From: Mnemiopsis leidyi
Lineage: Eukaryota > Ctenophora > Tentaculata > Lobata > Bolinopsidae
NCBI GenBank assembly: GCA_000226015.1
Contig: JH153665.1
Location: 245,603-281,530 of the forward strand
DNA length: 35,928 nucleotides
Direction: 5' to 3'
In this document: piece by piece, positions 20,927 through 32,569 of the stretch
How positions within the stretch are numbered: position 1 is the stretch's first letter
Layout: every line of letters starts with the position of its first letter
The notes under the pieces: model-generated
What the model was told of the DNA's origin: nothing
Database searches by the model: none
What the model saw: the letters and a program-made list of their open reading frames with translations, nothing else
Translations under genes and position numbers: made by a program

Positions 20927-22829
20927 TCAAGCTTTACTTACAACAATAAGTGCATTATCCTCTTGGTCAAAAACTCGAGCATTCTCATCCGCGTAGCTAA
21001 CTACCTTTAGAGCACGGTTTCTGAGTTCTACCCCTGCCTCTGTGTTAGTGGTCTTCCTCCTTACGATACTCCGCCTGATCTGACTGAGGCGGATTGTAGC
21101 CGTCTTGACGTCTTCTTTGAATGAATGCTTCATGCTCTTCGTTCGGCCCATGTATATCAGAGGATTAAGGGCAGCGTTAATGAAGACGCTTACTTTGGAG
21201 CTGAATATAAATAGATATAGCGGGAGTTTATTGCTGAAGTCTACTGAGAGTTTACCGTGTTCTGAGACGAGGAACAGAAAGAGGAATATCCATATTGGGA
21301 CATGGAGCACTATGTATGTCAGGGTGAACAGAATAATTGTCATGCTTGCTTTAGCTTTGTTCTGATCATTGTTATTGACGATGCTGGTGCGAAGTGACAG
21401 AACACAAAACACACAGCTGGACACGACGAAGATGGAGGGTAGGAAGAAGGGGATGAAGAGGAGAAAATGGTAGGTGACCTGGTACCAGACATATTGCGTG
21501 TCAAAGTCAATGATATCATCCAATGTCCAAGTGCAAACTGTGTAGACCTCATCAAAGTAGTAGGACTTCCCCCTGAAGAAAGGAAGACAAGCAAGACAAA
21601 CTTGAACGATGAGATAGAGTGCCATGAGCATGAGAACTCTGTATTGTCGGATGTGAAGAAGGGGGTACTTCAGAGCACATGCTCGGGTCACACTCAGGAC
21701 AGCAATCAGGAACACAGAGTACCTCTCGCTTATGTTCAGGAGAGATCCGCACAGGTTACAGAGAGCAGGGACACCCAGAGCTCCAGCCTCGTGGGGTATC
21801 AGCCGGGGGATGCTGAACGGTATTGCCCCGAACAGAGATGTAATCACGTCGTTGTAAGCTATCGCTAGGAAGATTTTAGCTGAGAGACTTTTGCGGTGTT
21901 TTAGGAGAATCTTCAGGATGACAATATTTCCGATGAGCCCAACTAATCCTGAAATTCGAATCGTTTCATTTAATTGAGATGAAATGACCTCCAAAAATTT
22001 ATTGATTAAATCCGTAATGCAAGATAATCATGTCAAATATTTCAACCACCGAAAGTAAACATTTATGTTAAGTAAACATTTAAGTTTTTCCCCGGTCCCA
22101 CTGGCCAGCGATATAATTATTTAAATAAATACAAATAAAAAACACATACAACATATGCTCTGAGGATAACATAAAACGCAAAAATCATAGGATATCGTAT
22201 GATTGGTAAAGTTGAAAGCCAATCGAGAAAGTTGAAAGATCTAATCAACGAGACATTATGTTATTGTAATTGTTGAAATCAGATTATTCAATCATGTTGA
22301 GACATCCGAATTTTAGTCGAATTAGACAGTTTTCCACGTAAAATCAACATTTGCAGCAGATCAGGTTTAACGAAGGCCAAGATCGGGCCGAAGTCTTCCT
22401 AATGAAATCGGTATCAGACCAGTCTATACCTGCAGAGATAGTAAATGTCCCATATATTCTGTCAATTCCAACTGATCTATATATGTCAAACTCAGAGTCA
22501 GCCTCTAAAGACGTACAAGGGGTGTAAAACTAAAATGACCAGATCGCGCTTATAATCTTACTACTTTACAGTAACTATATACCTCTACTATGGATCATCC
22601 AGTTTATACTTATCCAGTTAATACTTATAGAAGATATATAAGAAGAGTAATACTATAATACTATTATAGTATAACTACTACTAGTACTAGAATTATATCT
22701 GAATATGAGTCAATCTGAGTCAATACCTGCCAGCAGCGATACAGTTCCAAAGGTTCTATCCAAATGAATGTCCTGAGTTTGAATGTGGGCTGCTACATGA
22801 GTATTGTTGTCTTCTCCAGTCATACTCAT
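20927..22829 (-). CDS. Rhodopsin-family (class A) G protein-coupled receptor, two exons
   Basis: Seven-helix plasma membrane receptor. The long minus-strand frame has no ATG before helix 1; it opens at a splice acceptor, TTTCAG (21954-21949). An upstream exon, 22829-22727, starts ATGAGTATGACTGG, carries an N-glycosylation site (NNT), and ends at a good donor (GCAG|GTATTG). It joins in phase 1 to give 374 aa and completes helix 1 as SLLAGLVGLIGNIVILKILL. Motifs: GN in helix 1 (Asn42), Asp68 in helix 2, the Cys98 or Cys101 with Cys173 disulfide, VTR (121-123) in place of DRY, Pro252 in helix 6, and NPLIY (296-300) ending helix 7. The C tail is basic, then acidic. The ligand is unknown. The altered DRY and the lack of CWxP fit lineage-specific orphan receptors of non-bilaterians. 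Confidence 0.88.
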
Positions 22830-25800
22830 CGCTTTGTATTACCCTTGTCGAAGGGAAAATTGAATTTAATCAAAGTTGTTGAGCATGAGCACACTGTAGC
22901 AAATTTGCAAAAATCTCACAATTGAAAAGCATATACATTTTTGGCAACAACTTCGAATAAACCTAAAAACAATTTCATGAGATCCACCCATTAAAAAGCA
23001 TCATAGATGAGTATACCTATAGCAGGAAATTAGAAAACATTTATTCGCACGTCTAATTATTTATGCTCTATGCGGATATGGAAAAATACAAAAGCAATTA
23101 TGTGATTGTTCAATCACTTCAATCTATTTATCTTTATCTTTATCACCAATGATTGCAAATTGGCTGACGGAGTGAACTTAAATCAGAGTCAGAATGGGAT
23201 GTTTGTTCATTAGGCGGGATTAAGTTGTGAGGTTTAAGGGGATTTCGTTTAAGTCAGGTTTGAACTTCATGAACTTGAACGAGATATTGAAAAACGGAAC
23301 AGTGTCTACTAGGAGGAAAGAGAAGCCCACTACTATACGGTAATTGTTTAGGGATGAAAGATCCCAACACCTTGACTGCACATACAAATCGGAGAGTGAT
23401 ATGAAGTTCCAAGAAGGAGTAGCGCTTCACTTTTATGTACCATTGTAACTTACTGTTACAAAAGATCAAAGACGTAGTGTTCAGTAAAAACATACCCAGA
23501 GACGACAGAAATTTACCAAATTAAAGCCGATGAAAGATTAAACACGCTTCCAGTCATCAACTCAAAGGAAAACATCTTCAGTTGGATCGCACGATGAGAG
23601 CTGGAGGTGAGAAAACAGTTCACGCTGATTATGCTTGTCGTCAATCGAGGTAGACGAATATAACTATAGGAGGAGGTTTCTTTAGAAATATTGCATTTCG
23701 GGAGAGCATCTAAGGAATGTTTGTACGTCAATTCTGGTGTTGAACTTGATGCAGAGACATTTTTGAATATATTTAAAAGGACTCAATGAAAATGGAAAAT
23801 CTAGTTTTTTAAAGTGATGTCAAGAACAATGTATTACTATTCACAGTCTCACAATCTCTTTTTGATTGTGACTCAAACCAAACTGGTATTGGTAATACTT
23901 ATTGCGGACGATTAACAATATTACGGGCTATGATCACTATTATCACTATTATCACAAAGTGCCAAGAAATAGGAGATCTGTTACTTGAAATTAAGACTGA
24001 CAAGAAGGCTATAGCTATAGCCAGAAAAAGGCCAGCAGTCAATTCATTTTAAAATAGTCATCTCACTTACATCTCAGAAAAATCGCTTGGACCAGAGCGA
24101 GAATTAGGCAGTAACATTTGTATTTTACAGTTCAATAATATGAATCCTTTGAAGGATAAATAATATTGCCGTACCAAACTATCAAAGATACGTCCCTGAA
24201 AATAAAAGTAGAAGTAAAATGAAGTCCTATTTTGGTATCTTGGTAACTAGGTTTATATTTGTGAGTTCGTAAACACAAGTTTAACGATCGAGCTCGATTA
24301 ATTCAATCCCACTCCAGGAGAAGAAATGAAGTTACACTATTTAAGAAGGAGCGGTGAATAAATCGCGAATAACGCGCGCTGGACAATTATTATGAGTACG
24401 ATCACCTTCAATTTAATGTAGAATCCGAATTGAATCTGATACGCAAAACTAAAAAGTTGACATCGCATGCTATTAAGTATGGTAACCCACAATCGCATTG
24501 TTTTATCGACATTTTGGACGCTCAACGAAACAAGCAACTCGACCACTTTAAATATAGTAATTCAACTCCAACTCATTTGTTCCGGAAATTATTCTTTGAA
24601 GTTTATAGTGCAGTGTTAAGACGTGTGAAGCAACTGGCTAAGGATCGAAATGGACGTTAAAATGTTAAATGGCGGGGAAAAGGACAAAATAAACTGAGAG
24701 ATAAAAACTAAAAAGGGCAAATATAAAACCCTGCATCTGGACAGAAAGAACGTGGTAGGAGCTAGAGCTTTAGAGTTAGTCTCAGTAACCGAAACTACTG
24801 AAACAGTTCCTTGGGCGGTGCCCCTCAACGAAACTAACGGTAACTTCATAGTCTTATCGCTTCCACCATCTGCATGACACCCAGATCTTATTTCTATTAG
24901 AAAATTTATTTACCCTAATTATTTATGGACAAGATGGATGAATGGTCGGGTAAGAGAAATATCATGTTAGATCTGCCTTGTTAAACTTAACTTCAACTTG
25001 AGTTATGAACTGCCTCTAACTTTATTAATACAGTTTATTTCATGAAAATAAAGCTCTAAAGCTAAATAAAAGCATAACGTGTCATTATACCTAATCGTTT
25101 TACTTACATTGCGCAAAGTACATAGCGTATATTATGCATGAATAAGAATATTTTAACCCCTTATATGACTAAAATGCTGAACAAGGAACGATAGATAAAC
25201 ACTAAATAAACAGCGAGTTATAAAAGTTAAGCTAATTTGCAATGACTAACTTGACTCATATCGTCATAACACAAAAATGACGTTGTAGAAAAGTTCAACA
25301 AGCTAACGATTGAACGTGCCGAAGACGTCAAAACAATTGTCTTCGGAAGGCGGATATTTCTTCCGGTAAGGTGGCATCAATTTTAGAAACTATGTCTAAA
25401 TCTTCAGTTTAAACCAAGTTTAATCCAAGTTTGAAACAATGGATACTGACAAGAAAGGAAATTGTCTACTAGCGTGAACGATGCATTGAATCGTGTCCTA
25501 TAGCTATGGTGGGGGAGGAGTGACGATGTGGAGGGACGATCATGGCTTAATGTTATGAATGAGTTATGACTAGTTGTACCTTTCTGCGTACGTGAGGTTT
25601 TGCTGAATTTTTTCTGCTAAGTTTCGTATAATATTCATATGTGATTTAGAAGTTTAAATAAATAAGTAAATAAGTAAATAATCTCCTTCAAGTAAGATTC
25701 GATTGAAAATTGAAATATAACTTAAGGAACATTTGATTCACAAATCAATTTGATTTAAAAATTCTTGAAAAGGCCAAAGTTGGTTGTCAGATCTTATCGT

Positions 25801-26776
25801 TCCTATCTTAGTGCAGGAACTGTTCATGTGACGTTCGTAATAATATCATAGTCAAGAGGATGGTTTGCTGAATGATACTGCAATCAATAAGTACTGATTG
25901 TTATCTGCATCTAACTCATCATCTTACCGATAGCATATTATGCACTCTTACTGACATATTCTCCTCTATTGGTGGCTAAGATACTGCGTCTCATCACACT
26001 ATAACATAATAGTAGCAAGCAGTGGTAACAGTGATGATGACAGTCGGCAGATTGCTGAATGAAAGCATGAGCTTCCCTCCCGGTTTAACTCACAAGCAAA
26101 GTCCGGGTGTGCTGCAAAACAATCGAACTAATATCTCATTAGGTGATTAAGTTGTAGAAACAGGACAAAACAGCTTGCAAGTTTTTGACAACGCAGGGTT
26201 CTCTCTATCTATTTTTCTATCCCTCTATCAGTATCTCCCTATCTTAAAGCTTACTCAGGCCGATTTCTATGATAGCCAGGATGATTCGTCACACCACGGG
26301 TGAAAGTGTGCCTGAGCAGTCTACCCTAATTTATAATTATCATCATCGACCCTGCATGAAACTTGATGACATAAAGTGCTGGATCCTGATATTATCAACA
26401 TTATAAGATCCAATATTCCAATACTAAACAGTAAACTGAAAGTATGAGAAACGAATATTTTCAGCAGATTTGTCTGTTAGGCAAGCATCCAGACAAATAA
26501 GCTCGAAAATAGACAAAATGTCATTTAGAAGTGGTATTAAGGTCTTTAGAAAAACCCTGAACAAATTCGTATTAAATACGAGCTAATAGAACATGTTTGA
26601 CCCACTGGGCTGCCATACTAAAATGAATAAACGGCCTCATCCTTCATCAATTTTGTCTTAAGCCATCATTCCACATCATTCCACAATCAGTCAAAATCCA
26701 GAATGTACTCTTGCCAAATTAATTATTATAAAGCACCAATGCCATTTGTCAAGGTGTCACCCGACTCGCGCGGGGC
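22830..26776. other. Gene-free stretch
   Basis: AT-rich DNA with only short, mostly ATG-less frames on both strands. None shows a motif I can name. Small items: an AGTAAATA microsatellite near 25660-25682 and short direct repeats (ATCACTATT) near 23932-23952. It could hold distal regulatory DNA for the GPCR, whose ATG faces it. Confidence 0.5.
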
Positions 26777-26793
26777 TCGCAGCTTTGCTGCGA
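26777..26793. repeat. 7-bp GC hairpin
   Basis: TCGCAGC and GCTGCGA are perfect arms around TTT, flanked by GACTCGCGCGGGGC. Another compact GC-rich stem in AT-rich DNA. Confidence 0.85.
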
Positions 26794-28859
26794 ACGATAT
26801 ATAGACGGATATAATCTTGTCAACAATACCATCAAATGGCATTAAATTCAATCTATGGAATGGTATCAAAACGATCATCGATGATTGAACATTGGCCAAA
26901 ATTGGAAACTGTCCCATGCAACAACACCAAGTCTGCGTCTACCTTCAATGAAACAACTTCGGATGTCTTCTTATTAATCGATATCTGATTTCTATTTTCT
27001 AGGACAATAGGAAAGTAGGTGGACTCTAAAGGTGACAGTACACGTGCAGCTATAGTAACACATGATAGAGACTGGTGATCTACCAATGGTGGAAGTCTAG
27101 GAACTGTTGACTGGTATTTCGACCGTGTAGGGGTTAAAATCAGGTTAAAAGATGGACGTTAAGCTGTTGGCCACTTAGCAGAGACTAGTGACTAGTGAGC
27201 GACGATACAAGTTGACGTTCTGTATAACAATGAGGTGGATGCAGAACTTGAGAACAACCGAGTGGAAGTATATAAATCCTGGATTGATGGGGTGCAAGGG
27301 GAACTCAGGTGAAGCATTATGACACATTGTTGGGATAATGACTCTAACTCTGCCTTTAAACATACAACAGATTCTACCACTAAACTTGCACCGGAGGTTT
27401 CACTTCAGGACAACAATAAGTTGACTTTCACTAAGATGATGTGTTTCACAGTTAGACAAAAACTTAAAAAGTGAATATGAGCTTTCCACAGGGTAAATTC
27501 TATCATTGAAAAGCGGAGAAGTGGAATCTTAAACACTAAACAGCAGGGGCGAGGAGGTCAAATTTGATTGGCTGTCTTTCAGTCCTGACCTTCATCAAGT
27601 CTGGCAAACCTTACAAGACGAAGCCATTTTAAATTTTAAGTCAAAGTTAAATTGCTGCCTCACATCTGAGTAACCCTTGCCAACTGTCCTCCTAATGAAT
27701 TTAGCTTGTGAAGTTTCAACAACATTGTTAGGACGTCTACAACAAAACATGTGGAGTATACAGACGGCGACAGGAAATTCTTCAGGCTTGTGGAAAAAAG
27801 TAATATTAATCAAAGAAACCTGAAATACGTCAGTAGTTAATTTCAGGTCAATCATAAAGGCTCGGTAGACGGAAAACAATTATTCAAAGCAGTATATGAC
27901 GAATGGCCATCTTTACAATAGCTTTCAGACGATGGAGTATATCAAATCTATTAAAAACCTATATCCCTTGAACAGGTCTATAGCTCTTTCCTGCAAATAC
28001 GCGTATTTCTTATGATCATGTTTACTCATGCCTAAGATTTGTTCTACTTTAAAAACAAAGCTCGAATGAAAATATCATGTCCAAGAAGACACAATTCACA
28101 ATGATTCAAATTCATAAATTACTGGAGAATATTCAGTAAGTTATTTATCCAACGATTTAGACTATTAGAAAGGCATTAAACATAGAAGTACGTGTGACGG
28201 ATACAGGACGCAAATGACAGTTTTCTCGACAGCTGCAACAGACAAGCACAATTAGCTAAGATTCAAGCGTGAGGATCATCAGGATGAGGATCACAGAGAT
28301 TAGGATAACGGCTGCAAGAAGGCGAACTAACAGAGTATAATAAAAGTCAAATATCACGTTACACCCTTCTAGTAGCGGCATTCTTTAAGAAAAAAGTAAC
28401 ACAATTTGATTTTACTGTTAATAACAAAATCTAAAAGAATAAGTCGTTGTTGTGTTTAAGAACTTAATTAACTAAAACTGGACTTTAGGAAATATAAGTT
28501 TATATTGACCTATATTGGCAAGGTTCTATCTAGTTCTATAGTCAGCCTCTGACACTCAAATAAGTTAATAATCTATGCATTAATTCTCTTGGTCAGTTAG
28601 ACAAGCCAATTAACCATATGCTTAATGCGCAATGATAACATGATAGCATCTGTTACAGCCGATTGGTGGGAAAAGGAACTAGGTTAGCCAAGATCACCTC
28701 TGTAAAACTTACCCAGAAATATAAAAACTGAGACAAAAGGAACAAACTGATTTGATTATAGAAAAGAATAACACAGTTGTCAGAAATACTTCACAGCACC
28801 AGGGGACAAACATAATCGTCGAGCTGCGAAAAGCCGGCAACTGGAATTAGGGGCACCTG
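26794..28859. other. Gene-free stretch
   Basis: Two overlapping minus-strand frames at 26726-27086 look a little protein-like, and so does one at 27595-27879. I cannot tie any of them to a family, and they lack supporting starts or splice sites. They are left unannotated; decayed element sequence is the likeliest explanation. Confidence 0.4.
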
Positions 28860-29090
28860 CACTTACTGGAAGATACTCCAGGATCAACCTTCTCATTTGA
28901 ATGTTCCCTCACGTGCTGGAAGGAGTAAATCCTAGTAGCAGAATTATACCTCGGAAACGGACAGAGAGGACGTGAACATGAAGGAAACTTTCACTGAAAT
29001 GAGAGTCACAGTCAGGGGATAGAACCCAGCAGTGACTCAGACGTGGAGCAATGACGTTGGGGAAGTGTCCCATCAGCCCATCAAGATATT
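28860..29090 (-). mobile_element. Probable tRNA-derived SINE
   Basis: On the minus strand there is a pol III B box, GGGTTCTATCCCC (29027-29015), with a degenerate A-box-like TGGGCTGATGGG (29080-29069) about 40 bases before it. A 3' body with GTGACTCTCATTTCAGTG and TTCACGTCCTCTCTGTCCG follows. That layout, and the body's resemblance to SINE bodies I recall from other marine invertebrates, support a SINE. The boundaries and the A box are weak. Confidence 0.5.
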
Positions 29091-32000
29091 GTTCACCGTG
29101 GATAACTTTTATTAGAGAAGCGGAGCATGCGCATGTGTTGTCGCAGCCTAATGGGGGCCAGCTCCTTAAATATCCTCAATCCGACAATCCTGAGTCCTAA
29201 AGCAGCAGCAGGTGGTATGCTCTGAAATTACGTGGGGTGGTAGTGATGTGACCCTTCCTCGGAGATTGTCGTGAACAACGACTTGGGTCTTGGTTAAGTT
29301 GGAATGTAAAGCTGTCAGCTTTAACTTTCTATACTAGCAAAATACCACCTCTAGTAACTGACCTGGAAACAAAGCCTAGACAACAGTTCTTACTTGACAA
29401 ACCTGCCGGAGAGGGGCTGTAAGTGTAATCAGAACATCTGTAGAAATTAAAGCCTAATTATTGCGCAGGAAGTCAAAGGTCCTCCTCCAAGACCCCTCAC
29501 ATACTGATTAATGAATAAATAAGATGGGATGTGACCACTTTTAGTCTTTACTGCTTTAAGAAAAACATCCTTGACCGCTAGCTAATTTTGAAAATAAATT
29601 CAGTACAAACACATGTATATTTGTCGTATGGCCAAAAGTGAAATTGATAAAAGAACAATGATCCTGCATTCTACATTCAATCTTCACACTTCATTTAACA
29701 CAAAACTTCATACATATATTATGAACAAAAAGTGATAATGATATATCATGTCGATTGTCGATTGTAGATTTTCGATTGTCGATTTAAAAAAGTGACTTAG
29801 TAAGTAAAAGAAAATGTGTCCATGTTCAGCTTAATTGCGGTCTCTCTCAAGAATGGGACGGGAATCTCCTGCCTGAAGCCGCGCAAAGAGGACTTCAAAG
29901 GGGGAATGCTATTAATTATTCGTGACCTCACCAAGATGACCGGGACTGGTTGGTCATAAGTTCTTACTCTTAGTGCTGGCCGCAAGACGCACGCGGGTCT
30001 ACCAACTGTATCACTTACACAGATGCTATCTGTGATATAACCCTAATTTTAGCGATAAACAATTAACAAATTCACCTTCCACATCTACCATTATGATTAC
30101 GTAAGGATACAGGTCAACAAAAACATGATCGGTTTCGTGAACAAGCGTTCAAACTCAAAGGTATACGACGACCAGGTGCTGGTTCTCAGGAACTCCAATA
30201 CTATTATCTAACTATGATCAGATCTTAGTACTATTAGTACAGTACCTCGCCGGCAATATTATAATATTATTATTAGCAATATAGCATAATATAAGACTAG
30301 GACGTCAATACGATGAAGTCTGGACATATAGAAATTTAAAAAGAGAGAAAAACACGAAGATGATAATTGATAAGGAAGGTTTTAAACATAATCTAGATAT
30401 TATAGATCTAGATATTATACCGATAATTTCTTTAACGTACATCTAATTTCAGTACATTATGTTCCCATGGTCACGCTTACATTTGACCATTGTTATACAG
30501 TATCCAGGTATCAAATGAATCTGAAAATGTCGCATACTTAAAACCGTAATATCACCTTTCTTTTTAGCAGCACTTTCCCACTCGCAGAAGAATAAAACAT
30601 GAATTTGAGCCCATATACTCCACTGAACATCGTATACCGGATTTTTTCCTCTTAAATCGATGAGATGTTACAACTATTGTACAGGTGCAGTGAGCATAGC
30701 AAGGTTTACTGCGACGACCATAGCGACATAGTCCCTGCTTAACAACAATGTAGCTTGATGGTGCATAGCTAATGCTAAATGGCCGTGACTCTGACAGTTT
30801 AGGTGAAATAAGTAAATCTTGCGCGATAATGAAGCTTTAATGTGGCGATAATTTGTCCCATGCTGATCAGTGATCACCCTCATCTTTTATAGGCTTAGCA
30901 GGATTAAGGTAGTTGACTGTTACTTAATTAGTACGTGTTTACCACTGGCAACCATCGGGAAAATATTTTCCGCTCATGGTCAACAGTTTGAATAAAAGTG
31001 CTCAACTTAAACTCAATGACAACGTACAAGCCAGAATGGCCAATTATATTAAACATAATAGATTGTAATGGATCCCAAAGAAAGGCTTGCTTGTTTTCAG
31101 CAATTAGATAAGCAAAATGTTAAGAAATATTTGACGTTGAAAAACTGAATATGTACAGGCAATTATCGTTCTGTAAGAAATACAAGAAAATGTAGTTCAA
31201 CTGCATATTATATTTGATGTTTTTCAATCCTGCTAATCATGCAAGCCCAATACTTCTACAGATTCGTGATTACATTTACAAATGATATGCATCGGGCAAG
31301 GCGCATTACGCTTCTTCCTATTGACATCAGACATAAAAATCTCTACGGCTATTCGCTATTGTATCCCATCTAAGCATCTACATTCGAATTTTCCCTTAAC
31401 TTAACTCTTCCCTTAAGGCTAAAAGTGAATGGTGATCTGTGATACCAATGTGATGGAAATTGTCCTAAGGGCCTCAAAAAATGAACAATATTTTAAAATG
31501 AACGATATTTTCATATCGTAAACGCTCCCAGATCTTCTCCGACGAGTTAATCGGGAAAGCTTTCTCAAATTAAAAAGCGGAACAGCCTGCTGAACAGGTT
31601 CCGAATCAATTATTATGTATGAGTAGCCGACCCCCGCTAATCCTTTGTCTCTAAGTTTTTGGCATCACTTGATCATCCACTCGTACGATGATTTTTTCTT
31701 AATCAAACCCAAGAATTAAAAATACCTCGTCATATTTTTGTCCGTTTATACACCTTATCTTTGAAATAGATTCTGTTAACGATGCCAGTCTGCTCCACTC
31801 TACAGACCATTCCTGGAGTGCTAGACCCGGGATAGGCAAGGGGAAGTGGGAAGAAAGGTTGCAAGATTTGGGACACTTGCAATCGTAAGGCGTCATTTGT
31901 TTCTCAGTCCGCCAATGAAACCACAGTTCTGCTAATTATATTAAAAGTGTTATAACGATCGCAAGTCTCAATCATCATACAAAAACTTCCAAACTCGCAT

Positions 32001-32521
32001 TCGCAGCGGCATATTTTTTGCAGAAAATTTGCAGAAAATTTTGATTAATCTCATATATCTATTAAATTCAGTAAATGGACATATTCAGTACGTGTCAAAG
32101 TAAGGACAGTTCTTCAATTCGTTAGGCTGTAATGATCATATTTAAAATCTTTATTTGGTCTTTTGCTCGTCGAAATGGGTGTCTCTGTTTTTTCGCATGA
32201 AGGGCGGTAGACATCGAAGCATTCAAGAACATTTGAAGATGAAAAGGAACGAGATAGTCGAGCCAAAATAGCGTGTACTTGTATTAAATTGTAGTTGGTC
32301 AATCGGGGCATTTGAAATTTTAATTTCAATTGTTAGTAGAAGCTGTCATTGCATTTTTCCATTCATGTCGTAAACTTAAAGTAAAGTAATTTTGCACAAA
32401 TTACCGGAAACGATGAACCTTCACAGAAAATCAACGAAATTATGAAATCATTAAATATTGCCCTTCAACAAGAACCGTCGCCATTAATTTAAATAACGTA
32501 TGGAATTAGTATTGCAAAATA
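29091..32521. other. Gene-free stretch upstream of the transporter
   Basis: AT-rich. A TCGATTG-type short tandem lies at 29750-29785, and a 15-bp direct repeat (TCTAGATATTATAGA) near 30393. A TATA-like ATATTTAA followed 60 bp later by AATAAA on the minus strand (29173 to 29106) could be a solo LTR core, but no ends were found. No gene is supported. The transporter's 5' exon or promoter probably lies in the last kilobase. Confidence 0.45.
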
Positions 32522-32569
32522 ATGTATGCTATGAACTTGAAACTCCCATTTACTTCAGGTTGCGTTAGC

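Noticed and set aside
27595-27879. 94-codon minus-strand frame
   Set aside because: Begins at TTG and has no known domain. Average AT-rich DNA gives frames of this size.
29100-29280. Solo LTR core on the minus strand (TATA-like box, then AATAAA 60 bp later)
   Set aside because: No matching TG...CA ends or target-site duplication could be found, and a pol III SINE explains the neighbouring B box better.
29900-30030. Third tRNA-like head on the minus strand (GATACAGTTGGTAGA)
   Set aside because: The A box is fair, but no acceptable B box follows at the right distance.
32114-32329. 71-codon minus-strand frame upstream of the transporter
   Set aside because: No family match and no proper start. 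Possible but unsupported.
32522-32569. Upstream ATG of the SLC17-like frame adding 16 residues
   Set aside because: A good splice acceptor lies between it and the ATG at 32570, and the extra residues do not look like an SLC17 N terminus.
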